Part shown: piece by piece, positions 1 through 7,796 of the stretch
Layout: each line of letters starts with the position of its first letter
Numbering within the stretch: the stretch's first letter is position 1
Assembly: GCA_900550545.1 (NCBI GenBank)
Contig: URSS01000043.1
Coordinates: forward strand, 1-21,664
Reading direction: 5' to 3'
Origin: an uncultured Lachnobacterium sp.
GTDB lineage: Bacteria; Bacillota; Clostridia; Lachnospirales; Lachnospiraceae
Length of the DNA stretch: 21,664 nt
Program-made: the position numbers and the translations under genes
The notes under the pieces: model-generated
Seen by the model: only the letters and a program-made list of their open reading frames with translations
Databases searched by the model: none
Told to the model about the DNA's origin: nothing

Positions 1-1
1 G

Positions 2-853
2 TTAGAACAGCTGGCAGAGGAAAAATGGTATTCGCCTTTTCCACAGTTTCAGACAACGCAGCGGCCGGATCGTGCAACAAATGCAATTCTTGAGGGACGC
101 GTGATTCTTCTGTGTGATAATTCACCGGTGGCTCTGATTCTGCCGACTGATTTTAATTCGTTTCTGAAGACCAGTGATGATTATTACAACCGTTTTGAAG
201 TTGCGACGTTCGCAAGAATCCTGCGGTATCTGGCGGCTTTTTTTGCAATGACACTTCCGGGACTGTATCTTGCAGTGACGAATTTTCATACGCAGATTCT
301 TCCAACACCGCTTTTGCTTTCGTTTTGGGAGGCAAGAATTGGAGTGCCGTTTCCGGCAGCACTTGAGGTGGTGCTGATGGAGGTATCTTTTGAATTGTTG
401 CGGGAGGCTGGTGTGCGATTGCCCGGAGCGATGGGAAATACAATTGGCATTGTGGGAGGTCTGATTATCGGTCAGGCGGCTGTGGATGCCAATATCGTTA
501 GTCCGATTGTTGTCATTGTGGTAGCTTTCACTGCGCTTTGTTCATTTTCAATACCGAATGAGGAATTTGCGTTTTCTTTCCGTATTTTAAAATTTTATAT
601 GATTGCATTATGCGCATGGCTTGGCTTTTTTGGATTTCTGCTTGGAATGCTTACGGTGCTTATTCATCTGTCGCGACTGAAAAGCTTCGGCATTCCATAT
701 CTGATGCCGTTTGTGGGAGCAGATCTTACCGGGTATGCGGATGAACGCGATTCAATCTGGCGGGCACCGCTCCGCAAAATGCCAATGAGACCAATCTATG
801 CGAAAAGGGAACAGCGGGTACGCCTGCGGGAACGGAACAGGGGAGGAAAGTAA
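2..853 (+). CDS. Spore germination protein, GerA family (A subunit), 5' truncated
   Basis: The open frame enters from the window edge, so the N-terminal part is missing; 283 codons are visible against about 500 for the family. GerA-type A subunits form, with B and C subunits, nutrient germinant receptors in the inner spore membrane. Visible hallmarks are TQRPD followed by EGRV and a D-x-S-P motif near the start, the PFPAALEVVLME segment, the FELLREAGVRLPGAMG block, IVGGLIIGQAAV, and the SFGIPYLMPF motif near the C-terminus. Several hydrophobic segments lie between these, matching the membrane half of the family. The C-terminal tail is short and Arg-rich. The stop is 3 nt before the next gene, whose ribosome site (GGGGAGG) lies inside this gene, so the two are translationally coupled. 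Sigma-G control is expected from the family, but the promoter is outside the window. The substrate cannot be told. Confidence 0.92.
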   Translation, partial: LEQLAEEKWYSPFPQFQTTQRPDRATNAILEGRVILLCDNSPVALILPTDFNSFLKTSDDYYNRFEVATFARILRYLAAFFAMTLPGLYLAVTNFHTQILPTPLLLSFWEARIGVPFPAALEVVLMEVSFELLREAGVRLPGAMGNTIGIVGGLIIGQAAVDANIVSPIVVIVVAFTALCSFSIPNEEFAFSFRILKFYMIALCAWLGFFGFLLGMLTVLIHLSRLKSFGIPYLMPFVGADLTGYADERDSIWRAPLRKMPMRPIYAKREQRVRLRERNRGGK

Positions 854-856
854 TTC

Positions 857-2659
857 ATGTTTTCGGATAATAACAGGATTTCGACGCGGCAGGTCTTTCG
901 GCTGTTCGTCTTTGATTTTATTGGTATGAGTACCCTTGTACTTCCGGGAGTGCTGGCACAGCTGAATGGATGTGATGGTCTGTTTGCCATTGCACTCGGA
1001 GGAATATTGTCGTCGGTTTATTTGTGGTATCTGGCGAAGGTTATGCGGGAGATGGACGGGGAGCTGACATCTTATATGAAAAAGTCCTTTCCTGTCTGGG
1101 TGTACGTTGTTCTGGCTGCTCTTTTGCTGATTCACTGCATCATAGAGGCAGGATATGGGGCATATGTGTTTGCTGATGTTATGAAAAAAAGCCTTGTGGG
1201 GGAGGAATCCTACACGCTGATTCTTGTGCTGATTCTGCTGGTGACGGCGTATGCCATACGTTCGGGAATCGAGAGTCGTGCGCGCGTTTATGAAGTACTT
1301 TTCTGGATTTTGTTTGTTCCATTGTTGATTATGTTTGTGATTGCAGCAAATGATGTGGATTTCTCCTATATGGGACCGTTTTTTACACATTCGGTATCTT
1401 CTGTGGCAGATGGCGGGTTCGAAGTGTTCTGCTATCTTACGCCACTGTTTCTGGTGCTTTTTTTACCGGCATATGTGAAGAAAAAGAGTCGGAAAAAGAT
1501 GATTGCATCTGTGTATGCTGCTTTATGGTTTGCGGTAATTGTTCTTCTGATCATGTATATGATATTGCTTGGAAATTTTGGCGATCGGGCGCTTGGAACC
1601 ATGCAGTATCCGGCAGTCATTCTTATGAGCAATATTCATCTGCGGGGTGGCTTTGTCAAGCGGTTGGATGCATTTATGATTGCAATCTGGTTTTTTACAT
1701 TGTTTGCATTGGTGGGCGTGTTTTTGTTTTATGCAGAAAAGATTCTGTATCAATTGCTTCCCGGCGGGAAAAATGAAAAAACAGAAAAGACATCGGAACA
1801 GAAAAAGGGGAGAATGGACTGGAAAAAGTGGGGGACACTTGGAGGTGTTCTGGTCCTGACTTTTCTTGTGGCAGAATGGTTTTGCTATGGAGACCTGACG
1901 GAATGGTATATTGCCTATATGCGTTGGCTTGGGGTGCCGTTTCTTGTGCTTTTTCCGCTTGTGATTCTTGTTGTGGGCAAAACAAAACGAAAGCGAACTG
2001 TGGTAAATGGGATTTTGTTTGTGCTCTGCTTTGCAGGAACCATGCAGCTTGCAGGCTGCGGTGCCACGGAACTCGAAGACCGGTGTTTTCCGATGCTGGC
2101 AGCGGTGGATAAAGAGGATACACAGATTTTATTCTCTTATGGTTTTCCGGAACTGAGCCAGAAGGAGAATACAGATCTGGCAGAGGCGAAGGTCAGTGCG
2201 GCGATGAGCAGTGGAGCAAATTTTGCAGAAGCCCTGCATGTGTATGAAGGACAGCTGAACAAGGTCGCAGACTGCAATCATATGAAAGTTCTTGTGATCG
2301 GGCAGCGGTTTGTGGAGGATGAGGCACATTTTACGGAGATGCTTTCTTATTTGCGGGAAAAAGAATTGTATCCAAGAAACACGTACGTCTGTTTTACGGA
2401 TACTGCCGATGATTTGTACGAGATTGAGGAAAATTTGCCGGAAGATTTAGGCTCCTACATCGAAGCATATCTGCAGAACCATGAGTCGGAAAAACAGATC
2501 CATCTTTTGAATCTTGGCATTCTGCTGGACGAACAGCTCAATCAGCGCCAGGTGTTACAATTTCCGTATCTGACGGTGCAAAATCAGGCAATTGTGTGGG
2601 AGAGCAATTATGTGATCAATCATGGAAAACCGGCAGGAAGAAAAATCATAGACGGATGA
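857..2659 (+). CDS. Spore germination GerB-GerC fusion protein (short GerC part)
   Basis: This 600-residue protein joins two germinant-receptor subunits normally made separately. Residues 1 to about 377 look like a GerB-type permease (APC superfamily) with roughly ten hydrophobic segments, starting with ISTRQVFRLFVFDFIGMSTLVLPG. From about 378 a new unit begins: a basic stretch (GKTKRKR), a hydrophobic core and LAGC with Cys401, which together look exactly like a lipoprotein signal peptide, followed by ELEDRCFPMLAAVDKED, the usual start of mature GerC (C-x3-EL-D-...-A-x-D). Only about 200 residues of GerC follow, against about 350 in ordinary GerC, so the C-terminal domain appears absent. No stop or frameshift separates the parts. 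It directly follows the gerA-type gene (3-nt gap). Whether Cys401 is lipidated or whether a separate GerC is made from an internal start (for example Met396) is unknown. Confidence 0.85.
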   Translation: MFSDNNRISTRQVFRLFVFDFIGMSTLVLPGVLAQLNGCDGLFAIALGGILSSVYLWYLAKVMREMDGELTSYMKKSFPVWVYVVLAALLLIHCIIEAGYGAYVFADVMKKSLVGEESYTLILVLILLVTAYAIRSGIESRARVYEVLFWILFVPLLIMFVIAANDVDFSYMGPFFTHSVSSVADGGFEVFCYLTPLFLVLFLPAYVKKKSRKKMIASVYAALWFAVIVLLIMYMILLGNFGDRALGTMQYPAVILMSNIHLRGGFVKRLDAFMIAIWFFTLFALVGVFLFYAEKILYQLLPGGKNEKTEKTSEQKKGRMDWKKWGTLGGVLVLTFLVAEWFCYGDLTEWYIAYMRWLGVPFLVLFPLVILVVGKTKRKRTVVNGILFVLCFAGTMQLAGCGATELEDRCFPMLAAVDKEDTQILFSYGFPELSQKENTDLAEAKVSAAMSSGANFAEALHVYEGQLNKVADCNHMKVLVIGQRFVEDEAHFTEMLSYLREKELYPRNTYVCFTDTADDLYEIEENLPEDLGSYIEAYLQNHESEKQIHLLNLGILLDEQLNQRQVLQFPYLTVQNQAIVWESNYVINHGKPAGRKIIDG

Positions 2660-2705
2660 AAGACAGCATCGAAGCATGTAGCAATCGGAGATGAATCAAA
2701 AAAAT

Positions 2706-2734
2706 GTTTAGAACTTTCAAATATGGACAGTCTT
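2706..2734 (+). promoter_or_regulatory. Candidate sigma-F-type promoter for spoIIR
   Basis: GTTTA at 2706-2710 fits the GYWTA -35 of forespore sigma-F promoters, and after 14 nt GGACAGTCTT at 2725-2734 partly fits the -10 (GGnnAnnnTw). It would start transcription about 20-25 nt before the spoIIR start codon. spoIIR is a sigma-F gene in Bacillus, which makes the placement sensible, but the -10 match is incomplete. Confidence 0.4.
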
Positions 2735-2764
2735 ATAGTAGGCAATACATATTTGGAGGTTCGT

Positions 2765-3388
2765 ATGAGAAAGCATAACGGAAAAAAAATAATTGGCGCA
2801 ATACTTCTGCTGGGGATTCTTGTTCTGGCGGGAAACGGAAAAATGCAGCAGGCGAAAGCGGATCCACTTCAGCCGGAAATCGCCCGGAAGATTTTACGTT
2901 TTCATATTTTGGCAAACAGTGACAGCGAAGAAGACCAGGCTGTCAAAATAAAGGTACGAGATGCGATTGGAAAGATGATGGGACCGAAACTTGCAGACAG
3001 CAAAAATCTGGAGGAAACAAAAAAGATCGTTTCGGAGAATATGAACGATATTGTAGCACTTGCCGAAAAGACCCTTGAAGACAATGGATATACTTACGGT
3101 GCAGCCGCAGAACTTGCCCATGTACAGTTCCCGGAAAAAAACTATGGGGACTATACATTTCCGGCAGGAGAATACGAGGCATTGGAAGTGACACTTGGAA
3201 AAGGTGGTGGACATAACTGGTGGTGTGTGCTTTATCCGAATATGTGCTTTCAGGGAGCGGTCTACGAAGTTGTGGATGAAGAAGCAGACGAAGCACTGCG
3301 TGAAGTACTTACACCGGAAGAGTATGCAGATGTGTTTGATTCGGGAAAATTGGAGATTCGCTTCAAATTTCTTGAATATTTCCGATAA
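2765..3388 (+). CDS. spoIIR: Stage II sporulation protein R
   Basis: SpoIIR is the forespore-made secreted signal that, across the intermembrane space, triggers SpoIIGA to process pro-sigma-E in the mother cell. The protein (207 residues) has a basic N-terminus and hydrophobic segment (residues 7-22) acting as signal or anchor, then the family signature ILRFHILANSDSEEDQ followed by VKIKVRDAI, and a C-terminal region containing WWCVLYPNMCF, as in the family. I chose ATG 2765 rather than the in-frame ATG 2723 because GGAGGT at 2755-2760 sits just before it and because the longer start would put polar residues ahead of the signal peptide. The upstream gap of 105 nt contains a possible sigma-F promoter. 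Confidence 0.93.
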   Translation: MRKHNGKKIIGAILLLGILVLAGNGKMQQAKADPLQPEIARKILRFHILANSDSEEDQAVKIKVRDAIGKMMGPKLADSKNLEETKKIVSENMNDIVALAEKTLEDNGYTYGAAAELAHVQFPEKNYGDYTFPAGEYEALEVTLGKGGGHNWWCVLYPNMCFQGAVYEVVDEEADEALREVLTPEEYADVFDSGKLEIRFKFLEYFR

Positions 3389-3428
3389 AACAGTTATGAT
3401 ACATAAAGAATTATAGTAAGGAGCAATC

Positions 3429-3875
3429 ATGACAAAAGAAGTACTGCTTGCAATCCGAGGATTACAGATTGCAGAGGATGAACAAAAAGATACCGTGGAA
3501 ACGATATCTCCGGGAGAATATTATTTTCGTAATGGGAAGCACTTTTTCCTCTATGAAGATGTCGAAGAAGGACAGACAAAGGTTACAAAGAATATCATAA
3601 AGGTTTCCAAAGATTATATGGAGCTGACCAAAAAAGGAATTGTGAATGTACATATGGTCTTTGAGAAGAACAAGAAGAATGTGACGTATTATCACACACC
3701 GTATGGAAGTCTGCTCATTGGCATCGATGCGTATCGTGTGGATATTGAGGAAGAAGAGGACGAGATCGTTGTGGAAGTGGAATATGAGCTGGAAATCAAC
3801 AATGAGCATGTTGCAGACTGCCATATTCGCTTGAAAGCAAATCCGCAGCGAAGTACAGAATTTCACATACTCTAA
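3429..3875 (+). CDS. DUF1934 (YwiB-type) calycin-like protein
   Basis: A 148-residue acidic cytoplasmic protein of the DUF1934 family, predicted beta-barrel (calycin-like), function unknown. Family-typical features are a first strand starting IRG, the GEYYFRNGKHFFLYED segment, the block YYHTPYGSLLIGIDAYRV, a very acidic loop (EEEEDE), then a strand pair ending VADCHIRLK. ATG 3429 is preceded by AAGGAG at 3419-3424. It lies 40 nt after spoIIR with no terminator between and so is probably co-transcribed, though the family as a whole is not sporulation-specific. A strong hairpin terminator follows the stop. I cannot assign a biochemical role. Confidence 0.85.
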   Translation: MTKEVLLAIRGLQIAEDEQKDTVETISPGEYYFRNGKHFFLYEDVEEGQTKVTKNIIKVSKDYMELTKKGIVNVHMVFEKNKKNVTYYHTPYGSLLIGIDAYRVDIEEEEDEIVVEVEYELEINNEHVADCHIRLKANPQRSTEFHIL

Positions 3876-3884
3876 AAGATATGA

Positions 3885-3915
3885 AAAAGAACTGCCACAT
3901 TACGGCAGTTCTTTT
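3885..3915. terminator. Bidirectional intrinsic terminator
   Basis: A perfect 12-bp stem (AAAAGAACTGCC at 3885-3896 with its complement at 3904-3915) with a 7-nt loop, A-rich on the left and T-rich on the right, between convergent genes. It can end transcription from both sides. Confidence 0.88.
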
Positions 3916-3920
3916 GTGCT

Positions 3921-4406
3921 TTATTTCTTCTGTTTTTCTTCCTGAAGCTTCTTGTTTGCTTTGTCGTACTGTGACTGAAGCTTTGCACGAAGACTCTTTT
4001 TCTGTTTGCCCTGAGGCTTTTCTAATGGACCACGAAGACCACGTACACCGGTAATATACAGACCACTTACGGTAGCCTTGACTTCCTTCTTAACCGGAAT
4101 CTCTTCGAAAACTTTTTCATCTGCGATAAAAGTCATAACTCTTGGTCCGACTTTTGCTTTTACAATTGGAAGCTTGGAACGCTGCATCAATTTGTTGGTC
4201 TGTGCCAAAACCTGTTGTGGCAGACCGGCATCTTTTAGGCGCATTCGCTTTTTGTCGATGATCAGCATGGATACGGACTGTGCTGCAGCCGCAACCTGTG
4301 CATCCTGTTCTTCTTTTTTCTTTTGTGCTTTCTTGCCAAGAAAGTACAGTACAACCATAACCACGAGAAGAATGATGGCGATTATTAATAATACTCTTCC
4401 TAACAC
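3921..4406 (-). CDS. Conserved-looking single-pass membrane protein of unknown function
   Basis: A 161-residue protein whose family I do not recognise. Residues 3-25 form one hydrophobic helix (GRVLLIIAIILLVVMVVLYFLG), followed by a Lys/Glu/Ala-rich linker, a compact middle part (about 45-120) containing SMLIIDKKRMRLKDAGLP, KVGPRVMTFIADEK and VKKEVKATVSGLYITGVRG, and a highly basic, Lys/Gln-rich tail. This suggests an anchored protein with a cytoplasmic basic tail. The start is GTG at 4404-4406 with AGGAGG at 4415-4420 (8-nt spacing), which fixes the start. It has its own promoter and reads convergently into the terminator shared with the DUF1934 gene; the next gene upstream is divergent. Confidence 0.75.
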   Translation of the reverse strand: MLGRVLLIIAIILLVVMVVLYFLGKKAQKKKEEQDAQVAAAAQSVSMLIIDKKRMRLKDAGLPQQVLAQTNKLMQRSKLPIVKAKVGPRVMTFIADEKVFEEIPVKKEVKATVSGLYITGVRGLRGPLEKPQGKQKKSLRAKLQSQYDKANKKLQEEKQKK

Positions 4407-4436
4407 GATGGAATCCTCCTATTTTTTCTGCTAATT

Positions 4437-4465
4437 ATTGTAGCAAAGATTTTTTCAAAAATCAA
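4437..4465 (-). promoter_or_regulatory. Sigma-A-type promoter for the small membrane protein
   Basis: On the minus strand TTGATT (4460-4465) and TACAAT (4437-4442) are separated by exactly 17 nt, about 30 nt upstream of the GTG start. The spacer is A/T-rich. Confidence 0.6.
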
Positions 4466-4481
4466 CGAAGATATATAAAGT

Positions 4482-4510
4482 TTGTAATTTTGGGCAAATT
4501 ATGGTATGTT
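4482..4510 (+). promoter_or_regulatory. Candidate promoter for the trigger-factor-like lipoprotein
   Basis: TTGTAA (4482-4487), 17 nt, TATGTT (4505-4510), with TG one base before the -10 (extended -10). It is about 50 nt upstream of the start codon and divergent from the minus-strand promoter 17 nt away. Confidence 0.45.
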
Positions 4511-4561
4511 AAATTAGTTAAGTTATAGACCCGATTGGGTGGGAAAGGATCGTATATTATT

Positions 4562-5761
4562 ATGAAGAAAAGAATCATTGCACTGATGTTGTGCATGACA
4601 ACCATTCTGGCATTTAACGGATGTGGAAAGGCCAAAACACAGGACACAGAACAGTCAACTGAAAAGGCGCAGGCAACTTACAATGGTCCAAGCAGTGCCC
4701 AGATGGACATTGATCTGGAAAAGCAGGTAAGCAAGCTTGCGGATTATAAAGGAATCGATGTTACAATCTCCGGTAACTATGATGTCAAAGATGAGGACGT
4801 GGAAAGCAATATCATGTCGCTTCTTCCATATTATGGAATTACAGGAATCGAAATCAAAGACCGTGATACGGTTCAGAAGGGCGATTATGTCAAGGTGGAC
4901 TATACCGGATATCTGGATGGAGAAGCTTTTGATGGCGGTTCTGCTACAGATGTTATGCTTGATGTTGATAAGAACTACGATGTTACCAATCAGAATTCCT
5001 ATATTGATGGCTTCTGTGACGGAATGGTTGGATCAAAAGTTGGTTCAGAAATCAGTACAGATGTGACATTCCCAGACAATTATAATGAGAAACTGGGCGG
5101 AAAGAAGACCACATTCAAAATCAAAATCAAAGGCATTTATGAACCAATCACGCTGGACACACTGACAGACGATATGGTCGCAGATGCTTTTTCGGCACAG
5201 AATATTTCTACAAAGAAAGATTTAAAAGAATATGTGCGCAAGGTGATGGAAAATCAGGCAAAGAATTCGAAGTCACAGGCAACTATCAACGAAGTAGAAA
5301 ATTATATGATTAAGAACAGCACCGTAGATATCCCGGAGGATTATATGGATGCAAGAATGGGCGAGTATCAGGCAATGTTTGAAAGAGACAACCTGACAGA
5401 TACCCAGACAATGGATGATTATCTGAAGACAAACAATACCACACTGGATGATCTGAAGAAGAGCTGGAAGACATCTCTCGAAAAGCAGATTAAGGTGGAA
5501 TTTATTTTTGGACGCATCGCAGATCTTGAGGATATTCAGGTTACGGATGACGATTTCAAGCAGTTTGTAGATTATCTGGCATCTTCTGGAAACAGCCAGA
5601 TGACAACAGAGTCTGAATTATATGATTACTATGGAAACGGCAATCAGGAGGATGGAAAGAAAATGCTTCGTCAGCAGTACCGCATCAACAAAGCTATTTC
5701 TTATGTGGTAGAGCAGGCAAATGTCACTATTGAGCCGGAGACAGAGTCAACAGAAAACTAA
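4562..5761 (+). CDS. Surface lipoprotein with FKBP-type peptidyl-prolyl isomerase and trigger-factor C-terminal features
   Basis: A 399-residue predicted lipoprotein: basic start MKKR, hydrophobic core and FNGC with Cys21 as the lipidation site. A Ser/Thr/Gln-rich linker follows. Residues about 110-205 resemble an FKBP isomerase domain (GDYVKVDYTGYLDGEAFDGG, FCDGMVGSKVGS, FPDNY, KLGGKKTTFKIKIKGI). Residues about 215-390 resemble the helical C-terminal (chaperone arm) region of trigger factor. The ribosome-binding N-terminal domain of true trigger factor is absent, so this is probably an extracytoplasmic folding factor for secreted proteins, not Tig itself. ATG 4562 is preferred over TTG 4535 because it gives a proper signal peptide; the ribosome site is the modest AAAGGA at 4544-4549. 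asnS follows after 45 nt without a terminator. Confidence 0.85.
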   Translation: MKKRIIALMLCMTTILAFNGCGKAKTQDTEQSTEKAQATYNGPSSAQMDIDLEKQVSKLADYKGIDVTISGNYDVKDEDVESNIMSLLPYYGITGIEIKDRDTVQKGDYVKVDYTGYLDGEAFDGGSATDVMLDVDKNYDVTNQNSYIDGFCDGMVGSKVGSEISTDVTFPDNYNEKLGGKKTTFKIKIKGIYEPITLDTLTDDMVADAFSAQNISTKKDLKEYVRKVMENQAKNSKSQATINEVENYMIKNSTVDIPEDYMDARMGEYQAMFERDNLTDTQTMDDYLKTNNTTLDDLKKSWKTSLEKQIKVEFIFGRIADLEDIQVTDDDFKQFVDYLASSGNSQMTTESELYDYYGNGNQEDGKKMLRQQYRINKAISYVVEQANVTIEPETESTEN

Positions 5762-5806
5762 GGATTTACATTTAAATTAAGGGATTAGATTAACGGAGGA
5801 AACAAA

Positions 5807-7198
5807 ATGGAGTTAGTAAACATCAGGGACATTTTCCGCAATACGCAGGAGTATGCCAACAAAGAAGTAACCATCGGAGGATGGGTAAGAAGCAACCGTA
5901 ATTCAAAGAACTTTGGCTTTATCGTTGTCAACGATGGAACTTTCTTTGAGCCGATTCAGGTTGTCTATGCAGACGGGGTGGCAAATTATGAGGAAGTATG
6001 CAAAATCAATGTCGGCGCAGCCATCATTGTAAAGGGACAGCTCGTTCCGACACCGGAAGCAAAGCAGCCATTTGAGATACAGGCAGCAGAAGTTACCATT
6101 GAAGGAGCTTCCACACCAGACTATCCATTACAGAAAAAGCGCCATACATTTGAGTATCTGCGCACAATCTCACATTTACGTCCGAGAACCAACACATTCG
6201 AGGCAGTATTCCGTGTACGTTCTCTGTGTGCTTATGCAATCCACAAATTCTTCCAGGAGCGTGATTTTGTTTATGTGCACACACCACTGATTACCGGAAG
6301 TGATTGTGAGGGAGCGGGAGAAATGTTCCAGGTTACTACTTTGGATTTGAACAATATTCCAAAGAACGAGGATGGAAGCGTAGATTATTCAAAGGATTTC
6401 TTTAATAAGCCAACGAACCTGACCGTATCCGGACAGTTAAATGGTGAGACTTATGCGATGGCATTTAAGAACATCTATACATTCGGACCTACATTCCGTG
6501 CAGAAAATTCTAACACGACAAGACATGCTGCAGAGTTTTGGATGATTGAGCCGGAGATTGCTTTTGCAGATCTTGAGGATGACATGATGCTTGCAGAGAG
6601 CATGCTCAAGTATGTCATCAATTATGTATTGGAGAATGCACCGGAAGAGATGGCATTTTTCAACAATTTTGTGGACAAGGGACTTCTTGAGCGACTGGAA
6701 AATGTCGTAAGCAATGATTTTGCCCGTGTGACCTATACGGAGGCAATCGACATTCTTTCCAAGCACAATGATAAATTCGATTACAAAGTATCCTGGGGCT
6801 GTGATCTGCAGACAGAGCATGAGCGCTATCTGACAGAGAAAATCTACAAACGTCCGGTGTTCGTGACAGATTATCCGAAGGAAATCAAGGCATTCTACAT
6901 GAAACTGAATGAGGATGGAAAGACCGTTGCAGCAGTGGATTGTCTTGTTCCGGGAATCGGCGAGATCATTGGTGGAAGCCAGCGTGAAGATGATTACGAG
7001 AAGCTGCTTGCACGTATCAATGAACTTGGGCTGAAGGAAGAAGATTACAAGTTCTATCTGGATCTGCGCAAGTATGGTTCCGCGAGACATGCTGGATTTG
7101 GACTTGGATTTGAGCGTTGCGTGATGTACCTGACAGGTATGGCAAATATCCGCGATGTCATCCCATTCCCAAGAACTGTAAATAACTGCGAATTATAA
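5807..7198 (+). CDS. asnS: Asparaginyl-tRNA synthetase
   Basis: Charges tRNA-Asn with asparagine in the cytoplasm; class IIb synthetase. At 463 residues it has family length. The N-terminal OB-fold anticodon domain starts with VTIGGWVRSNRNSKNFGFI. The catalytic core has motif 2 (PTFRAENSNTTRHAAEFWMIE, about 225-245, with the asparagine-type signature) and motif 3 (GFGLGFERCVMYLTGMANIRDVIPFPRT at the C-terminus). The ending VNNCEL is typical. ATG 5807 is preceded by GGAGGA at 5795-5800 with ideal spacing. The 45-nt gap to the lipoprotein gene has no clear promoter or T-box leader, so it is probably transcribed with it. Confidence 0.97.
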   Translation: MELVNIRDIFRNTQEYANKEVTIGGWVRSNRNSKNFGFIVVNDGTFFEPIQVVYADGVANYEEVCKINVGAAIIVKGQLVPTPEAKQPFEIQAAEVTIEGASTPDYPLQKKRHTFEYLRTISHLRPRTNTFEAVFRVRSLCAYAIHKFFQERDFVYVHTPLITGSDCEGAGEMFQVTTLDLNNIPKNEDGSVDYSKDFFNKPTNLTVSGQLNGETYAMAFKNIYTFGPTFRAENSNTTRHAAEFWMIEPEIAFADLEDDMMLAESMLKYVINYVLENAPEEMAFFNNFVDKGLLERLENVVSNDFARVTYTEAIDILSKHNDKFDYKVSWGCDLQTEHERYLTEKIYKRPVFVTDYPKEIKAFYMKLNEDGKTVAAVDCLVPGIGEIIGGSQREDDYEKLLARINELGLKEEDYKFYLDLRKYGSARHAGFGLGFERCVMYLTGMANIRDVIPFPRTVNNCEL

Positions 7199-7248
7199 TT
7201 GGCTTTTCCACATAAGATTACAGTAGAACATACGGTAGGAGGTCTTGT

Positions 7249-7686
7249 GTGGAAGAAAAAATGCAAAAAAGCAGAGAAAATAATACAGAAAAAGAACATC
7301 CCGGGAAAAGACCAAAAGGATATGCGATACGGTTCTTGGGCTGCTGGCTGCTAACGGTTGCGTTGGCAGCGGGGATATTTCTTATGTGGATTTATGTGTC
7401 TTTTGAGATGCGCTTGTCGGCACAGGTAATACGGGCAGGGTTGATGGCAGTGTACATTTTGCCTTGTTTTCTTGGGGCGAGGATGATACGGCGAAGCTGT
7501 CTGCCGGGAAAAATTTTCTGGGGTGCATTCCTTGGACTGGCATACTATGCACTTCTCATTCTGTTGTCTTTTCTGTGGAGAAAAACACTTGATATCGAGC
7601 AGTTACAGCTGACGATTCCGCTGATGTGCATCCTGAGTGGTATCGCGGGAACGCTCCGTCTTGGAAAAACAGCTGCAAAAACATAG
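7249..7686 (+). CDS. TIGR04086-type small membrane protein near SCIFF
   Basis: A 145-residue protein with a charged N-terminus (about 26 residues) and four hydrophobic segments (about 28-50, 60-80, 85-105, 120-140). The arrangement, size and position immediately before the SCIFF gene match the TIGR04086 (YrzE-like) membrane family that accompanies SCIFF loci in Clostridia. Its role is unknown; an association with peptide export or sensing is only inferred from position. The GTG at 7249 is preceded by AGGAGG (7237-7242, 6-nt spacing), which decides this start over ATG 7261. A strong promoter between this gene and SCIFF means the two are only partly co-transcribed. Confidence 0.7.
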   Translation: MEEKMQKSRENNTEKEHPGKRPKGYAIRFLGCWLLTVALAAGIFLMWIYVSFEMRLSAQVIRAGLMAVYILPCFLGARMIRRSCLPGKIFWGAFLGLAYYALLILLSFLWRKTLDIEQLQLTIPLMCILSGIAGTLRLGKTAAKT

Positions 7687-7717
7687 AGAAATCATGGCAA
7701 AAAGCAAGAAAAAAGCT

Positions 7718-7745
7718 TTGCATATTAAATATGCTGTGCTATAAT
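7718..7745 (+). promoter_or_regulatory. Strong sigma-A promoter of the SCIFF gene
   Basis: TTGCAT (7718-7723), 16 nt, then a consensus TATAAT (7740-7745) preceded by TGC (extended -10). It gives a leader of about 45 nt before the SCIFF start. It implies high expression of the precursor independent of the upstream gene. Confidence 0.8.
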
Positions 7746-7749
7746 AGCA
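7720..7749. promoter_or_regulatory. Two palindromes overlapping the SCIFF promoter (possible operators)
   Basis: GCATATT-A-AATATGC at 7720-7734 overlaps the end of the -35 and the spacer; TGCTAT-A-ATAGCA at 7737-7749 is centred on the -10. Both have perfect arms around one central base, with centres 16 bp apart. They could bind a dimeric regulator that blocks polymerase; A/T-rich chance palindromes are the alternative. Confidence 0.4.
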
Positions 7750-7796
7750 TGGATAGACGGGTTTACACCTAAAGTAGAGAAAAAGGAGAGATTCTT

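Noticed and set aside
752..1390. Long minus-strand open frame of 212 codons
   Set aside because: It is antisense to the gerB region, lacks a recognisable protein and ribosome site, and has the composition of a shadow frame.
1409..1430. GGGTTCGAAG resembling a tRNA T-loop
   Set aside because: Inside the GerB coding frame with no acceptor, D or anticodon arms around it.
2..2659. GerB-GerC junction as a sequencing frameshift
   Set aside because: The frame is open across the junction with plausible protein on both sides and the same frame throughout; a lost stop codon could still be an assembly error, so it is kept as a finding instead.
4430..4444. Sixth copy of the XRE operator motif (GCTAATTATTGTAGC)
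   Set aside because: It has similar ends but lacks the ACAAA core and lies 16 kb away; likely chance.
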